The notes below the pieces were generated by a model. It was not told the origin of the DNA. It saw nothing but the letters and a program-made list of their open reading frames with translations, and made no database searches. Both the position numbers and the translations under genes were made by a program. 6,211 nt of DNA from Betaproteobacteria bacterium (GTDB lineage: Bacteria > Pseudomonadota > Gammaproteobacteria > Burkholderiales > Burkholderiaceae_C): the NCBI GenBank assembly GCA_009923895.1, contig RFSP01000114.1, forward strand, positions 1 through 6,211, written 5' to 3'. The first letter of the stretch is position 1, and each line of letters begins with the position of its first letter. Positions 1-6,016 of this stretch are shown here, in pieces.

Positions 1-151
1 TGCGGTCAAACCGGTGATCTTGTCGAAGCCTCGACTGCGCGGTGAGTTTCAAAACAAACAGCACCACCAAGAGGACCCCGGTCAGGCCCAAGGTGATCCC
101 GCCCACCCAGAATGACGCCGTCCAGTAAGGGTCCGCCAATGAGGGCCACAT
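1..151 (-). CDS. N-terminus of an unidentified membrane-anchored protein (partial at window edge)
   Basis: Fifty codons are visible before the gene leaves the window. The N-terminus reads MWPSLADPYW and is followed by one hydrophobic segment at about residues 14-35 (rich in Val, Leu and Gly), then a basic, polar stretch (QSRLRQDHRF). This suggests one N-terminal transmembrane anchor with the rest on the cytoplasmic side. The ATG overlaps the TGA stop of the upstream response regulator (TGATG), so the two are almost certainly translationally coupled and cotranscribed. That makes this protein a candidate partner or effector of the regulator. The visible part carries no diagnostic domain, so I assign no function. 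Reading frame and start are clear; identity is unknown. Confidence 0.7.
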   Translation of the reverse strand, partial: MWPSLADPYWTASFWVGGITLGLTGVLLVVLFVLKLTAQSRLRQDHRFDR

Positions 152-537
152 CAGGGTCGTCTCATGAAAAATCGACCCACCCGGGCCAGCACCTCCTGCG
201 GATCGATGGGCTTGACGAGATAGTCATCGGCCCCCAAGGCAAATGCTCTTTGGATGTCCGCAAGAGATTCTTTGGCGCTGAGCATCACCACCTTCGTGTC
301 TTTCCAGGTGGGATGCCGACGCATGTCTTCCAGCAACTCAAATCCGTTGACCTGGGGCAGCAAGACTTCCATCAAGACCACATCCACCGGGTCGTGAGAT
401 TCGATATATCCGCTGGCGGATTGACCGTCGTGCAAAGCGGTGACGGTCATTTGCTGACGCGAAAAGACAAACTCCAACAGGGAAGTGGTCAACCGGTCGT
501 CATCGACGATGAGCAAAGAGGACGATTTCAGGCTCAT
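151..537 (-). CDS. Single-domain response regulator (CheY-like receiver) with Glu at the phosphoacceptor position
   Basis: This 128-residue protein is one receiver domain with no output domain. It can be numbered like E. coli CheY: acidic pocket D12/D13 (LLIVDDDR), Ser87 of the switch Thr/Ser (VVMLSAKES), and Lys109 in the YLVKP motif. The residue at position 57, normally the phosphorylated Asp in an LLDVMMP-type motif, is Glu here (VVLMEVLLP). The codon is GAA on the minus strand, so this is not a reading error in translation. Receivers of this kind normally pass a phosphorylation signal to a partner by protein contact. The Glu suggests either a fixed, activated-like conformation or a phosphate-independent role. 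The stop overlaps the start of the downstream membrane protein, implying a shared transcript. The ATG start gives the expected N-terminus, although the Shine-Dalgarno sequence is weak. No histidine kinase is in view. Confidence 0.9.
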   Translation of the reverse strand: MSLKSSSLLIVDDDRLTTSLLEFVFSRQQMTVTALHDGQSASGYIESHDPVDVVLMEVLLPQVNGFELLEDMRRHPTWKDTKVVMLSAKESLADIQRAFALGADDYLVKPIDPQEVLARVGRFFMRRP

Positions 538-686
538 GGGTGGGAGGGGGCTCTAGGAAGCCGAGAAGGCAACTCACCGGTGGGGCAGGCTTGGCCAGTG
601 TCAACGCAGCTCGCCCATCCCGCACGACCCCGGTCCACCCGGAGGACCCCACGAGGCACAGACGTATTCGAAGATGGGCATGAAGG

Positions 687-1499
687 TCAGGCCAAAAATG
701 AAAAGACAGCTGGCACTTTATCAGCCAGAGACTGCATCACAGACGTGGATTGCGGGCGCCAGTCCGCCACGCGGTGGGTGCGGCTCCACGCATGAGGCAG
801 CGTCAAGCCACAGCTGATGGACAGCCGGGTGGCGGGTTGCAACGCGTGCAGCAGGGCTTCGGCCAGGGCCGCGTTGCGATAGGGCGTCTCGATGAGCACT
901 TGCGTCTGGTTCAGGCGCTTTGACAGGTGATCCAGTTCGCGGATGCGCGCGGTCCGGGCTGCGGGGTCTTGGGGCAAATACCCCACGAACGCAAAACTTT
1001 GGCCATTTAAACCGCTGGCCGCCACCGCCAGGGTCAGGGAGCTCGGCCCGGCCAGAACCACCACCGGAACGCCTGCCTCGTGGGCCGCTGCCACCACCTC
1101 CGCACCGGGGTCCGCCACCCCTGGCAATCCGGCCTCGCTGATCAGGCCCATGGGCGTGCCGGCAAGGGCCGGGGCGAGCAGGAGGGCGGTGGACGCTTTC
1201 GCTGCCGGGCTGGCGTGCGACTCCCCCTTGCCTTTGGCCGCTCGGGGCAAAGTGTGAATCTGAATCTGCTGCAGCGGCAGCGACAAACGGTGGACGCTGT
1301 CCACCCGCTTCAAGAACGCGCGCGTGGTCTTGGCGTCTTCTGCCAGCCAGACAGTGAGCTCGGCGGCCCGGCGCAACACGCCGTCAGGGAGCACGTCACG
1401 CAGGTCGCTTTGATGTTCAGGGGCCTCCCCCAAGTCCAAGGTGTTGGGCACCAGGACCAGGGGGGCAGGCGCCCGAACAGGGCCCGAAGAAGCGGCCAC
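687..1499 (-). CDS. SAM-dependent methyltransferase, tetrapyrrole-methylase fold (RsmI-related)
   Basis: This 270-residue protein belongs to the TP_methylase/COG0313 group that includes the 16S rRNA 2'-O-methyltransferase RsmI. Visible landmarks are an N-terminal LVLVPNTLDLG strand (residues 14-24), GLISEAGLPGVADPG (118-132, equivalent to the RsmI ISDAGTP...DPG loop), AGPSSL (150-155), SGLNGQSFAFVGYLP (162-176) and IETPYRN (203-209). The EAG-PGVADPGA and GLNGQ wording fits an RsmI paralogue common in many bacteria better than RsmI itself, so I leave the symbol blank; the substrate is not known from sequence. Residues about 88-112 form a Lys/Ala-rich insertion. The start is GTG, three bases after the yceD stop, with AAGGG as a plausible ribosome binding site inside the end of yceD, so both genes are probably one transcript. 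Confidence 0.88.
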   Translation of the reverse strand: MAASSGPVRAPAPLVLVPNTLDLGEAPEHQSDLRDVLPDGVLRRAAELTVWLAEDAKTTRAFLKRVDSVHRLSLPLQQIQIHTLPRAAKGKGESHASPAAKASTALLLAPALAGTPMGLISEAGLPGVADPGAEVVAAAHEAGVPVVVLAGPSSLTLAVAASGLNGQSFAFVGYLPQDPAARTARIRELDHLSKRLNQTQVLIETPYRNAALAEALLHALQPATRLSISCGLTLPHAWSRTHRVADWRPQSTSVMQSLADKVPAVFSFLA

Positions 1500-1502
1500 G
1501 GC

Positions 1503-2144
1503 TTATCCCTTGTTTTTCTTCAGTTGGGCCAGCACCGCAAAAGGATGCGGCTTTTCAGGCGCCGATGGAGGAGCACCCTCTAAATCAATGTGAGCGCTCG
1601 CTTTCTTTTTATTGGGGCTCTCGACAGCGTTCTCGTCAGGCAGGGGCTTCGGGCAGGCCTCATGCAAGGGGACGATGGGCAGACCGAGGATGAGCTCGTC
1701 TTCAATCAATTCAGACACCTTCAGCGAACGGGGCAAGGCCAGCACGTCTTCTTCGTCGCCCGCTTCTTCATCCATCCGCGCGGCGTCGTCCTCGCCTTCG
1801 ACAAACCGAAAAGTCGACGTCCAGTCCACTTCCTGGGCCACGGGGTGCAAACAGCGCTGACAGGTCAACCACAAACGTCCTTGGGCGCGCACCCGCAGCC
1901 GAATTTCTGCGGGGCGCGCGGTGGCTTCCTTCCACAGCCCTTGCAGATGCCAATGAACGGCCCCGTCGGCATCCGGAGCACCGTCGGCTCGGCTCACCAA
2001 GCTTTCACACAGACGCGGCATTTGCGTCAGGGGCGTGTGCCCCTCCAGGCTCGCTTGTGCCTTGGCAAACGCAGCCACATCCAACCGGGTCGGGTCGGAC
2101 CATCGCGAGGCGCGAGCGCTGGTGGGAGACGGTGAGCGTGCCAT
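1503..2144 (-). CDS. yceD: YceD / DUF177 family protein (large-subunit rRNA accumulation protein)
   Basis: The 213-residue protein has the DUF177 layout. An N-terminal domain ends in a CQRC pair (C95, C98; LTCQRCLHPV). An acidic stretch follows (about 116-133, rich in Asp and Glu), then LIEDELILGLPIVP (146-159) and a third Cys (C164). The C-terminal tail PFAVLAQLKK (201-210) is also typical. YceD proteins are linked to accumulation of 23S rRNA and usually sit directly upstream of rpmF on the same strand. Here yceD points the opposite way and instead leads the methyltransferase gene. The ATG lies 42 bases from the divergent maf start, with no strong Shine-Dalgarno. Any promoter must lie in that short gap or reach into maf. 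Confidence 0.93.
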   Translation of the reverse strand: MARSPSPTSARASRWSDPTRLDVAAFAKAQASLEGHTPLTQMPRLCESLVSRADGAPDADGAVHWHLQGLWKEATARPAEIRLRVRAQGRLWLTCQRCLHPVAQEVDWTSTFRFVEGEDDAARMDEEAGDEEDVLALPRSLKVSELIEDELILGLPIVPLHEACPKPLPDENAVESPNKKKASAHIDLEGAPPSAPEKPHPFAVLAQLKKNKG

Positions 2145-2186
2145 GGACCGAGTTTAAAGGCGCTGCGCTCGGCGGATCGGCGCACA

Positions 2187-2786
2187 ATGCGTTCCATGGC
2201 CCCACTGATTTTGGCTTCAACCTCCCGTTACCGTCGCGAGCTCTTGGAGCGATTGCGCTTGCCTTTTGAAGTGCATTCGCCGGGCGTCGACGAGACGGCC
2301 CAACCCGCCGAGCGGCCGGCCGAGCTCGCATGGCGCCTGGCGCAAGAAAAGGCCCGCGCGGTGGCTCAACGGCATCCGCACGCGGTCGTGATTGGATCGG
2401 ACCAGGTCGCGGACTTGAATGGACAAGCGCTGGGCAAGCCGGGCACGCATGAGCGGGCCACGCAACAGCTTCGCCAAATGAGCGGGCAGCGGGTGGTTTT
2501 TCAGACGGCCGTGTCGGTTGTGTGCTGGGCCACTGGCTTTGAGCAAACCGAGCTGGCCTCGGTGGCTGTGACTTTTCGTCACCTTTCTGACAGCGAGATC
2601 GAGTTTTATCTGCGCGCCGAGCAGCCCTATGATTGCGCCGGAAGCGCCAAGTGCGAGACCCTGGGCATTGCCCTGTTGGCGTCCATTGAGTCCGATGACC
2701 CCACCGCCTTGGTGGGCCTGCCCTTGATCCGCACGAGCCGCCTTTTGAGACAAGCCGGGGTGGATTGCTTTGCGCCGGGGGCCTGA
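2187..2786 (+). CDS. yceF: Maf-family nucleotide pyrophosphatase, YceF (m7GTP-type) subgroup
   Basis: This Maf/HAM1-like pyrophosphatase has 199 residues, or 196 if the second ATG at 2196 (MAPLILAS) is used; the latter matches usual Maf N-termini better. Motifs are ILASTSRYRRELL (8-20), GSDQVA with the presumed catalytic Asp72 (70-75), YDCAGSAKCE (148-157) and SIESDDPTALVGLPLI (166-181). The last two match the YceF subgroup, whose E. coli member hydrolyses m7GTP, rather than the YhdE subgroup, which acts on dTTP and UTP. The family removes modified or non-canonical nucleotides in the cytoplasm. The gene sits between divergent yceD and the rpmF promoter, as part of the yceF-yceD-rpmF-plsX-fabH neighbourhood. 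One small departure is Thr where the family usually has Gly after the conserved Glu157 (CETLGI). Confidence 0.92.
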   Translation: MRSMAPLILASTSRYRRELLERLRLPFEVHSPGVDETAQPAERPAELAWRLAQEKARAVAQRHPHAVVIGSDQVADLNGQALGKPGTHERATQQLRQMSGQRVVFQTAVSVVCWATGFEQTELASVAVTFRHLSDSEIEFYLRAEQPYDCAGSAKCETLGIALLASIESDDPTALVGLPLIRTSRLLRQAGVDCFAPGA

Positions 2787-2821
2787 GCTGCCCAGGACGA
2801 CCCCCCTGCCCACCCAGGCTC

Positions 2822-2830
2822 TGCTACAAT
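2822..2830 (+). promoter_or_regulatory. Probable extended -10 promoter element for rpmF-plsX-fabH
   Basis: TGCTACAAT is a good extended -10 box (TGN followed by TACAAT), placed 36 bases after the maf stop and about 100 bases before the rpmF start. No good -35 box lies 16-18 bases upstream, which is typical of promoters relying on the TGN extension. Transcription would begin near 2836-2838, giving a leader of about 93 nt. A separate promoter here fits yceD being on the opposite strand. This is a pattern match only. Confidence 0.5.
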
Positions 2831-2833
2831 CTA

Positions 2834-2877
2834 AGGCTTTTCGCCTGGCGCCTCCGGTCAGGCTTTTGCCACCGGAG
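2834..2877 (+). promoter_or_regulatory. Two hairpins in the rpmF leader
   Basis: The first is small: AGGC (2834-2837) pairs with GCCT (2843-2846) around TTTTC. The second is stronger: CTCCGGT (2852-2858) pairs with ACCGGAG (2871-2877). Inside it, after a two-base CA bulge, GGC (2861-2863) pairs with GCC (2868-2870) around a TTTT loop, so ten base pairs form in total. No uninterrupted T tract follows at once, so it is not a classic intrinsic terminator for maf. It lies after the presumed transcription start and is better read as 5' leader structure. Folding was judged by eye. Confidence 0.45.
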
Positions 2878-2903
2878 CTCACCCCAGTTCTTTCTTTGAG
2901 GGG

Positions 2904-2921
2904 TCCAGCGCGTCCCTGGAG
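2904..2921 (+). promoter_or_regulatory. rpmF ribosome binding site inside a short hairpin
   Basis: TGGAG (2917-2921), eight bases before the ATG, is the only good Shine-Dalgarno for rpmF. TCCAG (2904-2908) is complementary to CTGGA (2916-2920), with a 7-base loop, so four of the five Shine-Dalgarno bases can be paired. The 5-bp stem is weak and may tune translation rather than block it. Confidence 0.4.
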
Positions 2922-2929
2922 CACACATC

Positions 2930-3112
2930 ATGGCCGTTCAGCAAAACAAAAAGTCGCCCTCCAAGCGCGGCATGCACCGTTCCCACAATGCCTTGGGCAC
3001 GCCCGGCACGGCGGTGGAACCCACCACGGGCGAGGTGCACTTGCGTCACCACATCAGCCCCACCGGGTTTTATCGGGGCCGCAAGGTCCTCAAGACCAAG
3101 GCCGACGCCTGA
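2930..3112 (+). CDS. rpmF: 50S ribosomal protein L32 (bL32)
   Basis: The 60-residue basic protein has the bL32 signature MAVQQNKKSPSKRGMHRSHN, followed by the HLRHHISPTGFYRGRKVL region (37-54). It is full length for the family. It has no cysteines, so it is the zinc-free form, as usual in proteobacteria. L32 binds 23S rRNA near the peptidyl-transferase region of the large subunit. The gene follows its own probable promoter and a structured leader, and lies 24 nt upstream of plsX, with which it is presumably cotranscribed. This links ribosome supply to lipid synthesis, as in many bacteria. Confidence 0.98.
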   Translation: MAVQQNKKSPSKRGMHRSHNALGTPGTAVEPTTGEVHLRHHISPTGFYRGRKVLKTKADA

Positions 3113-3136
3113 TCGAGCGCTGCGATTGGAGGCTCG

Positions 3137-4216
3137 ATGGCCGCTTCGGCTTCGCCTCCCCGCCATGACGAGATGACTGTGCGCCTCTGCGTGGACTGCA
3201 TGGGTGGCGATCATGGCCCGTCGGTCACCTTGCCTGCGTGTCAGGCATTTCTACAAAAACACCCACAGGCCGAGCTGGTCCTGGTGGGGACTGCGCAGGC
3301 ACTGGAGCCGGCCCGCCACTGGGAACGATGCACGCTGGTGACGGCCAGCGAGGTCGTCACCATGGACGACCCGGTCGAAGTGGCTCTTCGCAAAAAGCGC
3401 GACTCGTCCATGCGGGTGGCCATCGCCCAAGTCAAATCCGAGGACGGCCAACCCCCAGCGGCTGATGCGTGCGTGTCGGCGGGGAACACGGGGGCTTTGA
3501 TGGCCGTGGCGCGCTACTTGCTCAAGACCGTTGAAGGGATCGATCGGCCCGCCATCGCCGCCGTGCTCCCGCGCCAGGGCGGTGGCTACACCACGGTATT
3601 GGATTTGGGTGCCAATGTGGACTGCACGCCCGAGCATTTGCTGCAATTCGCGCTGATGGGCAGTGCCTTGGTGAGTGCTGTGGAAGGCACCGAGGAGCCC
3701 TCGGTGGGACTGCTCAATATCGGCGAGGAAGTCATCAAAGGCAGCGACACCATCAAGCGGGCCTCAGAACTCCTGCGTGCGGCTGGCGCAGCCCATCAAA
3801 TCAACTTCTATGGCAACGTGGAAGGCAATGACATTTTCAAGGGCACCACCGACATCGTGGTGTGCGACGGCTTCGTCGGCAATGTCATGCTCAAGACCTC
3901 AGAGGGTCTGGCCTCCATGATGGGGAACTTCTTGAAGGAGGAGTTCACAAGAAATCCTTTGAGCAAGCTGGCGGCCCTGATGGCTGTGCCGGTGCTCAAG
4001 CGCTTCAAGGCGCGCGTGGATCATCGCCGGTACAACGGGGCGGCCCTGCTCGGATTGCGCGGACTGGTTTTCAAGAGCCATGGATCGGCTGACGCCTTGG
4101 CTTTCGAGAATGCCCTGGCCCGCGCTTATGATGCGGCAAGCAACCGCTTGCTGGACCGGGTGCATGAACGCATCTCGCTGAGTCTGAGCGGGCAAGGTGC
4201 TGCGTCGGACTCTTAA
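3137..4216 (+). CDS. plsX: Phosphate acyltransferase PlsX
   Basis: PlsX converts acyl-ACP and inorganic phosphate into acyl-phosphate, the donor used by PlsY to make lysophosphatidic acid; it is a peripheral membrane enzyme. The 359-residue product contains DCMGGDHGP (20-28), SAGNTGALM (114-122), LDLGANVDC (155-163), NIGEEVIKG (194-202), GNVEGNDIF (226-234), CDGFVGNVMLK (243-253) and LGLRGLVFKSHGSAD (305-319), all hallmarks of the family and in normal order. The start is open. ATG 3137 has a strong GGAGG (3128-3132) four bases upstream and is chosen. ATG 3173 gives the more usual N-terminus (MTVRLCVDCMGG, 347 residues) but lacks a good Shine-Dalgarno. It lies 24 nt after rpmF and 7 nt before fabH. 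Nothing suggests damage to this gene. Confidence 0.97.
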   Translation: MAASASPPRHDEMTVRLCVDCMGGDHGPSVTLPACQAFLQKHPQAELVLVGTAQALEPARHWERCTLVTASEVVTMDDPVEVALRKKRDSSMRVAIAQVKSEDGQPPAADACVSAGNTGALMAVARYLLKTVEGIDRPAIAAVLPRQGGGYTTVLDLGANVDCTPEHLLQFALMGSALVSAVEGTEEPSVGLLNIGEEVIKGSDTIKRASELLRAAGAAHQINFYGNVEGNDIFKGTTDIVVCDGFVGNVMLKTSEGLASMMGNFLKEEFTRNPLSKLAALMAVPVLKRFKARVDHRRYNGAALLGLRGLVFKSHGSADALAFENALARAYDAASNRLLDRVHERISLSLSGQGAASDS

Positions 4217-4223
4217 AGGCCTC

Positions 4224-4934
4224 ATGACCGCTCGATACTCCCGCATCACTGGCACAGGCAGTTACCTGCCACCCCGCCGTTTGACCAATCAAGACATGGC
4301 GCAGCTGCTCGCGCAGCGTGGGTTGGAGACCAGCGATGAATGGATCGTCGAGCGCACGGGCATCCGCGCACGACACTTTGCCGACGATGGCGTCAATTCA
4401 AGTGACCTGGCGTGTCATGCGGCACGACGGGCCTTGGAGGCGGCAGGGCGTACCGCGCAGCAGGTGGATCTGATCATTGTGGCCACCTCCACGCCCGACA
4501 TGGTGTTCCCGTCGACGGCCTGCCTGCTTCAGCAAAAACTGGACATTCAAGGCTGCCCTGCGTTCGACGTTCAGGCGGTGTGCTCGGGTTTTGTTTATGC
4601 GCTGACCGTGGCAGACGCCATGGTCAAGAGCGGTGCTGCATCGTGTGCCTTGGTGGTCGGTGCGGAGGTCTTCTCGCGCATTTTGGATTTCAACGATCGC
4701 ACCACATGTGTGTTGTTTGGTGACGGCGCAGGTGCCGTGGTGCTGGAGGCCAGCGACCGCCCCGGCGTCTTGGCCACAGAACTTCACGCCGATGGCCGAC
4801 ACAGCGGCATCTTGTGTGTGCCCGGTACGGTGTCGGGCGGACAGGTGCTGGGTGATCCGCTGCTCAAAATGGACGGCCAAGCGGTGTTCAAACTGGCCGT
4901 GGGCGTGCTGGACCAGGTGGCCCGCGCCGTCGAG
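4224..4934 (+). CDS. fabH: Beta-ketoacyl-ACP synthase III (FabH), 3'-truncated at a junction
   Basis: FabH condenses acetyl-CoA with malonyl-ACP to start type II fatty acid synthesis. The start is ATG 4224, with AAAGG seven bases upstream and MTARYSRITGTGSYLP as a normal N-terminus. Landmarks are DEWIVERTGIR (38-48), the active-site Cys120 in QAVCSGF, FGDGAGAVVLE (165-175) and MDGQAVFKLAVGVL (216-229). Similarity stops at about residue 237 (QVARAVE), although members usually run to about 320-330 residues. The missing part includes the HQAN motif with the catalytic His and the GNTSAAS motif with the catalytic Asn. As read here the product could not be active. The frame stays open to 5600, but those residues are only the antisense of a phage gene and resemble no FabH. 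Because plsX and the rest of fabH look intact, the break is probably at the junction rather than from gradual decay. Confidence 0.93.
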
Positions 4935-4949
4935 TTTTTGTTTGCTTTC
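4935..4949. other. Junction between fabH and phage-like DNA
   Basis: Clear FabH similarity ends at about 4934, and the phage-type reading frame on the opposite strand is convincing down to about 4950. The 15 bases between are pyrimidine-rich (TTTTTGTTTGCTTTC) and belong recognisably to neither side. Two genes on opposite strands both lose their 3' ends here. I see no inverted terminal repeat, target duplication, tRNA or integrase nearby. Exact breakpoints cannot be fixed without the intact homologues. Confidence 0.8.
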
Positions 4950-5585
4950 ACCCTGGCGGCTGGCCTGGAAACCCATTTGGGGAACCATCTTCTGGTAATC
5001 CCGGATGGCTTCCCGCTGCGCTATATCCGTGACATACTGCGTGTAGGGATTCATGTACTGGGAGAGATTGACCCCGGCGTCCTGAGCATAGGCCATCCCA
5101 CCAGGAATATCTTTGGGCATTCCCTGAGGTTGTGCCCGAGGCCCATTAAACATCAATTCGTCAAAATCTTTGTTTCGTTCCCGAACTTGAGCCATTTCTT
5201 CTGGACTTGCATCTCGAAATTCCCCAGTGAAATGCTGGGGAGGCTGCATCCCCGGGTAAGCCCCCAATCCGGGAAATGGCGATCCACCATATCCTGGGGT
5301 GGCAAGGCTACGGGTACCTGCCATCGCGGATCCGTAGGCGGCAGTGAGACCCGGCATGTAGGACCCGGCAGCCAGAGGCACCTGGGAAATTGCGGCTTCT
5401 TCCGTGGGAGACAACCCTGCAACCCGCTGGGCAGGATCGTAATACTGGTAGGGCCTATCGGCAACCTCAGCTTCTCCCCCTGCGACAAGACGCTTCAACG
5501 CATCTTCGTACCACGCGGGGATCTGCGTCGTTACGGTAGATGTGGTGGGAGTGGTGGTGGTGTCGGACGTACACAGGAAAGCCAT
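4950..5585 (-). CDS. Phage virion-type protein, C-terminus lost at the junction
   Basis: The ATG at 5585 overlaps the GNAT stop (TGATG), and GGAGGG lies just upstream. A TTG at 5597 is in frame but less likely. About 212 residues remain. They begin with a Thr-rich stretch (residues 7-20), then QIPAWYEDALKRLV and RVAGLSPTEEAAISQ (54-68). A Gly/Pro-rich linker follows (about 97-118), then a polar, charged stretch (120-150) and SQYMNPYTQYVTDIAQREA (175-193), leading to MGFQASRQG (204-212). Proteins with YMNPYT...V.DIA.REA followed by an Ala/Gly-rich, FGGSR-like helix are common in tailed-phage structural regions, often unnamed. Here the sequence breaks just where that helix should continue. The frame stays open further left, but only as the antisense of fabH. 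I infer a virion structural role from composition and neighbours; the exact role is unknown. Confidence 0.7.
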
Positions 5586-6016
5586 CAATCCCTCCAATAA
5601 AGCCCACCAACCCGCCGCATCCCGTTGCGGGTAAAGAAGTGATCTTTCCTATCCACATCCACCCCGGACATCACTGCGGACGCGAGGGGAAGGCCACAGA
5701 TAGTAGCATAACGCTGCCCGTGACGCAACAAGCTGGAAGCCAAAGTTGATTTGCGGGCAAAGGGCGCGACGTAGAAAACCATGTCTGCCACGAAGGGCTG
5801 GTCGCTATACCAGGGGCAGACTTTGCGAAGGGCGAAGACGCCGCCCAACTTTTCCTTGAAGCCGAGGAAGACGATGCCATCGCGAATACAGTCCCGCAGC
5901 GACTCCTCCACCTTCAGGGGAGAGATGGGGGGAAGCTTCATCGCGGCTTCCCGATGCATCCCCACCAGAAGAGTGCAGATCTGCGGGATATCAGCGTGGT
6001 CAGCGCATCGAATCAT
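5585..6016 (-). CDS. GNAT-family N-acetyltransferase, phage-type
   Basis: The 143-residue protein has a GNAT-like plan. The N-terminus MIRCADHADIPQICTLL is the usual IR.A...DI start. GIVFLGFKEKLGGVFAL (47-63) forms the central strands, and ADMVFYVAPFARKSTLASSLL (77-97) holds the strand and the acetyl-CoA-binding loop (motif A). GLPLASAVMSGVD (108-120) and FFTRNGMRRVGGLYWR (127-142) make the C-terminal end. Small GNAT proteins of this sort are frequent among structural genes of tailed phages, where their substrate is generally unknown. The motif A loop (RKSTLA) departs from the classic Q/RxxGxG/A, so acetyl-CoA binding is likely but not certain. Its start overlaps the upstream gene by 17 bases and its stop shares a base with the next start, a compact phage-like arrangement. 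Confidence 0.75.
   Translation of the reverse strand: MIRCADHADIPQICTLLVGMHREAAMKLPPISPLKVEESLRDCIRDGIVFLGFKEKLGGVFALRKVCPWYSDQPFVADMVFYVAPFARKSTLASSLLRHGQRYATICGLPLASAVMSGVDVDRKDHFFTRNGMRRVGGLYWRD

Noticed and set aside
599..604. Perfect TTGACA (minus strand) as a -35 box upstream of the response regulator
   Set aside because: About 17 bases downstream the sequence is ACCGGT, which is not a -10 box, and no better match lies at nearby spacings. Chance or an activator-dependent promoter cannot be separated.
632..648. Inverted repeat GGTCC/GGACC with a 7-base loop, as a terminator after the methyltransferase gene
   Set aside because: The stem is only 5 bp and has no T tract on the transcribed side. 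It is too weak to call in GC-rich DNA.
112..795. Plus-strand open frame of 227 codons
   Set aside because: It is the antisense of the response regulator and of the end of the methyltransferase gene, and its product resembles no protein family.
4398..4934. Continuation of the phage virion-type frame through the antisense of fabH
   Set aside because: The reverse frame stays open only because of fabH codon use at high GC. Its translation is His/Gln/Arg-rich and lacks any family character, while the forward strand is clearly fabH.
5221..5241. Inverted repeat TCCCCAG/CTGGGGA with a 7-base loop in the phage region
   Set aside because: It lies inside the coding region of the virion-type gene in a Gly/Pro/Gln-rich stretch, has no T tract, and is readily explained by codon content.
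4224..5600. A long open frame that could be a FabH fusion with a 220-residue new C-terminal domain
   Set aside because: The extra part is the exact antisense of a convincing phage-type gene, is low-complexity in character, has no FabH features, and replaces essential catalytic motifs. It is a by-product of the junction.
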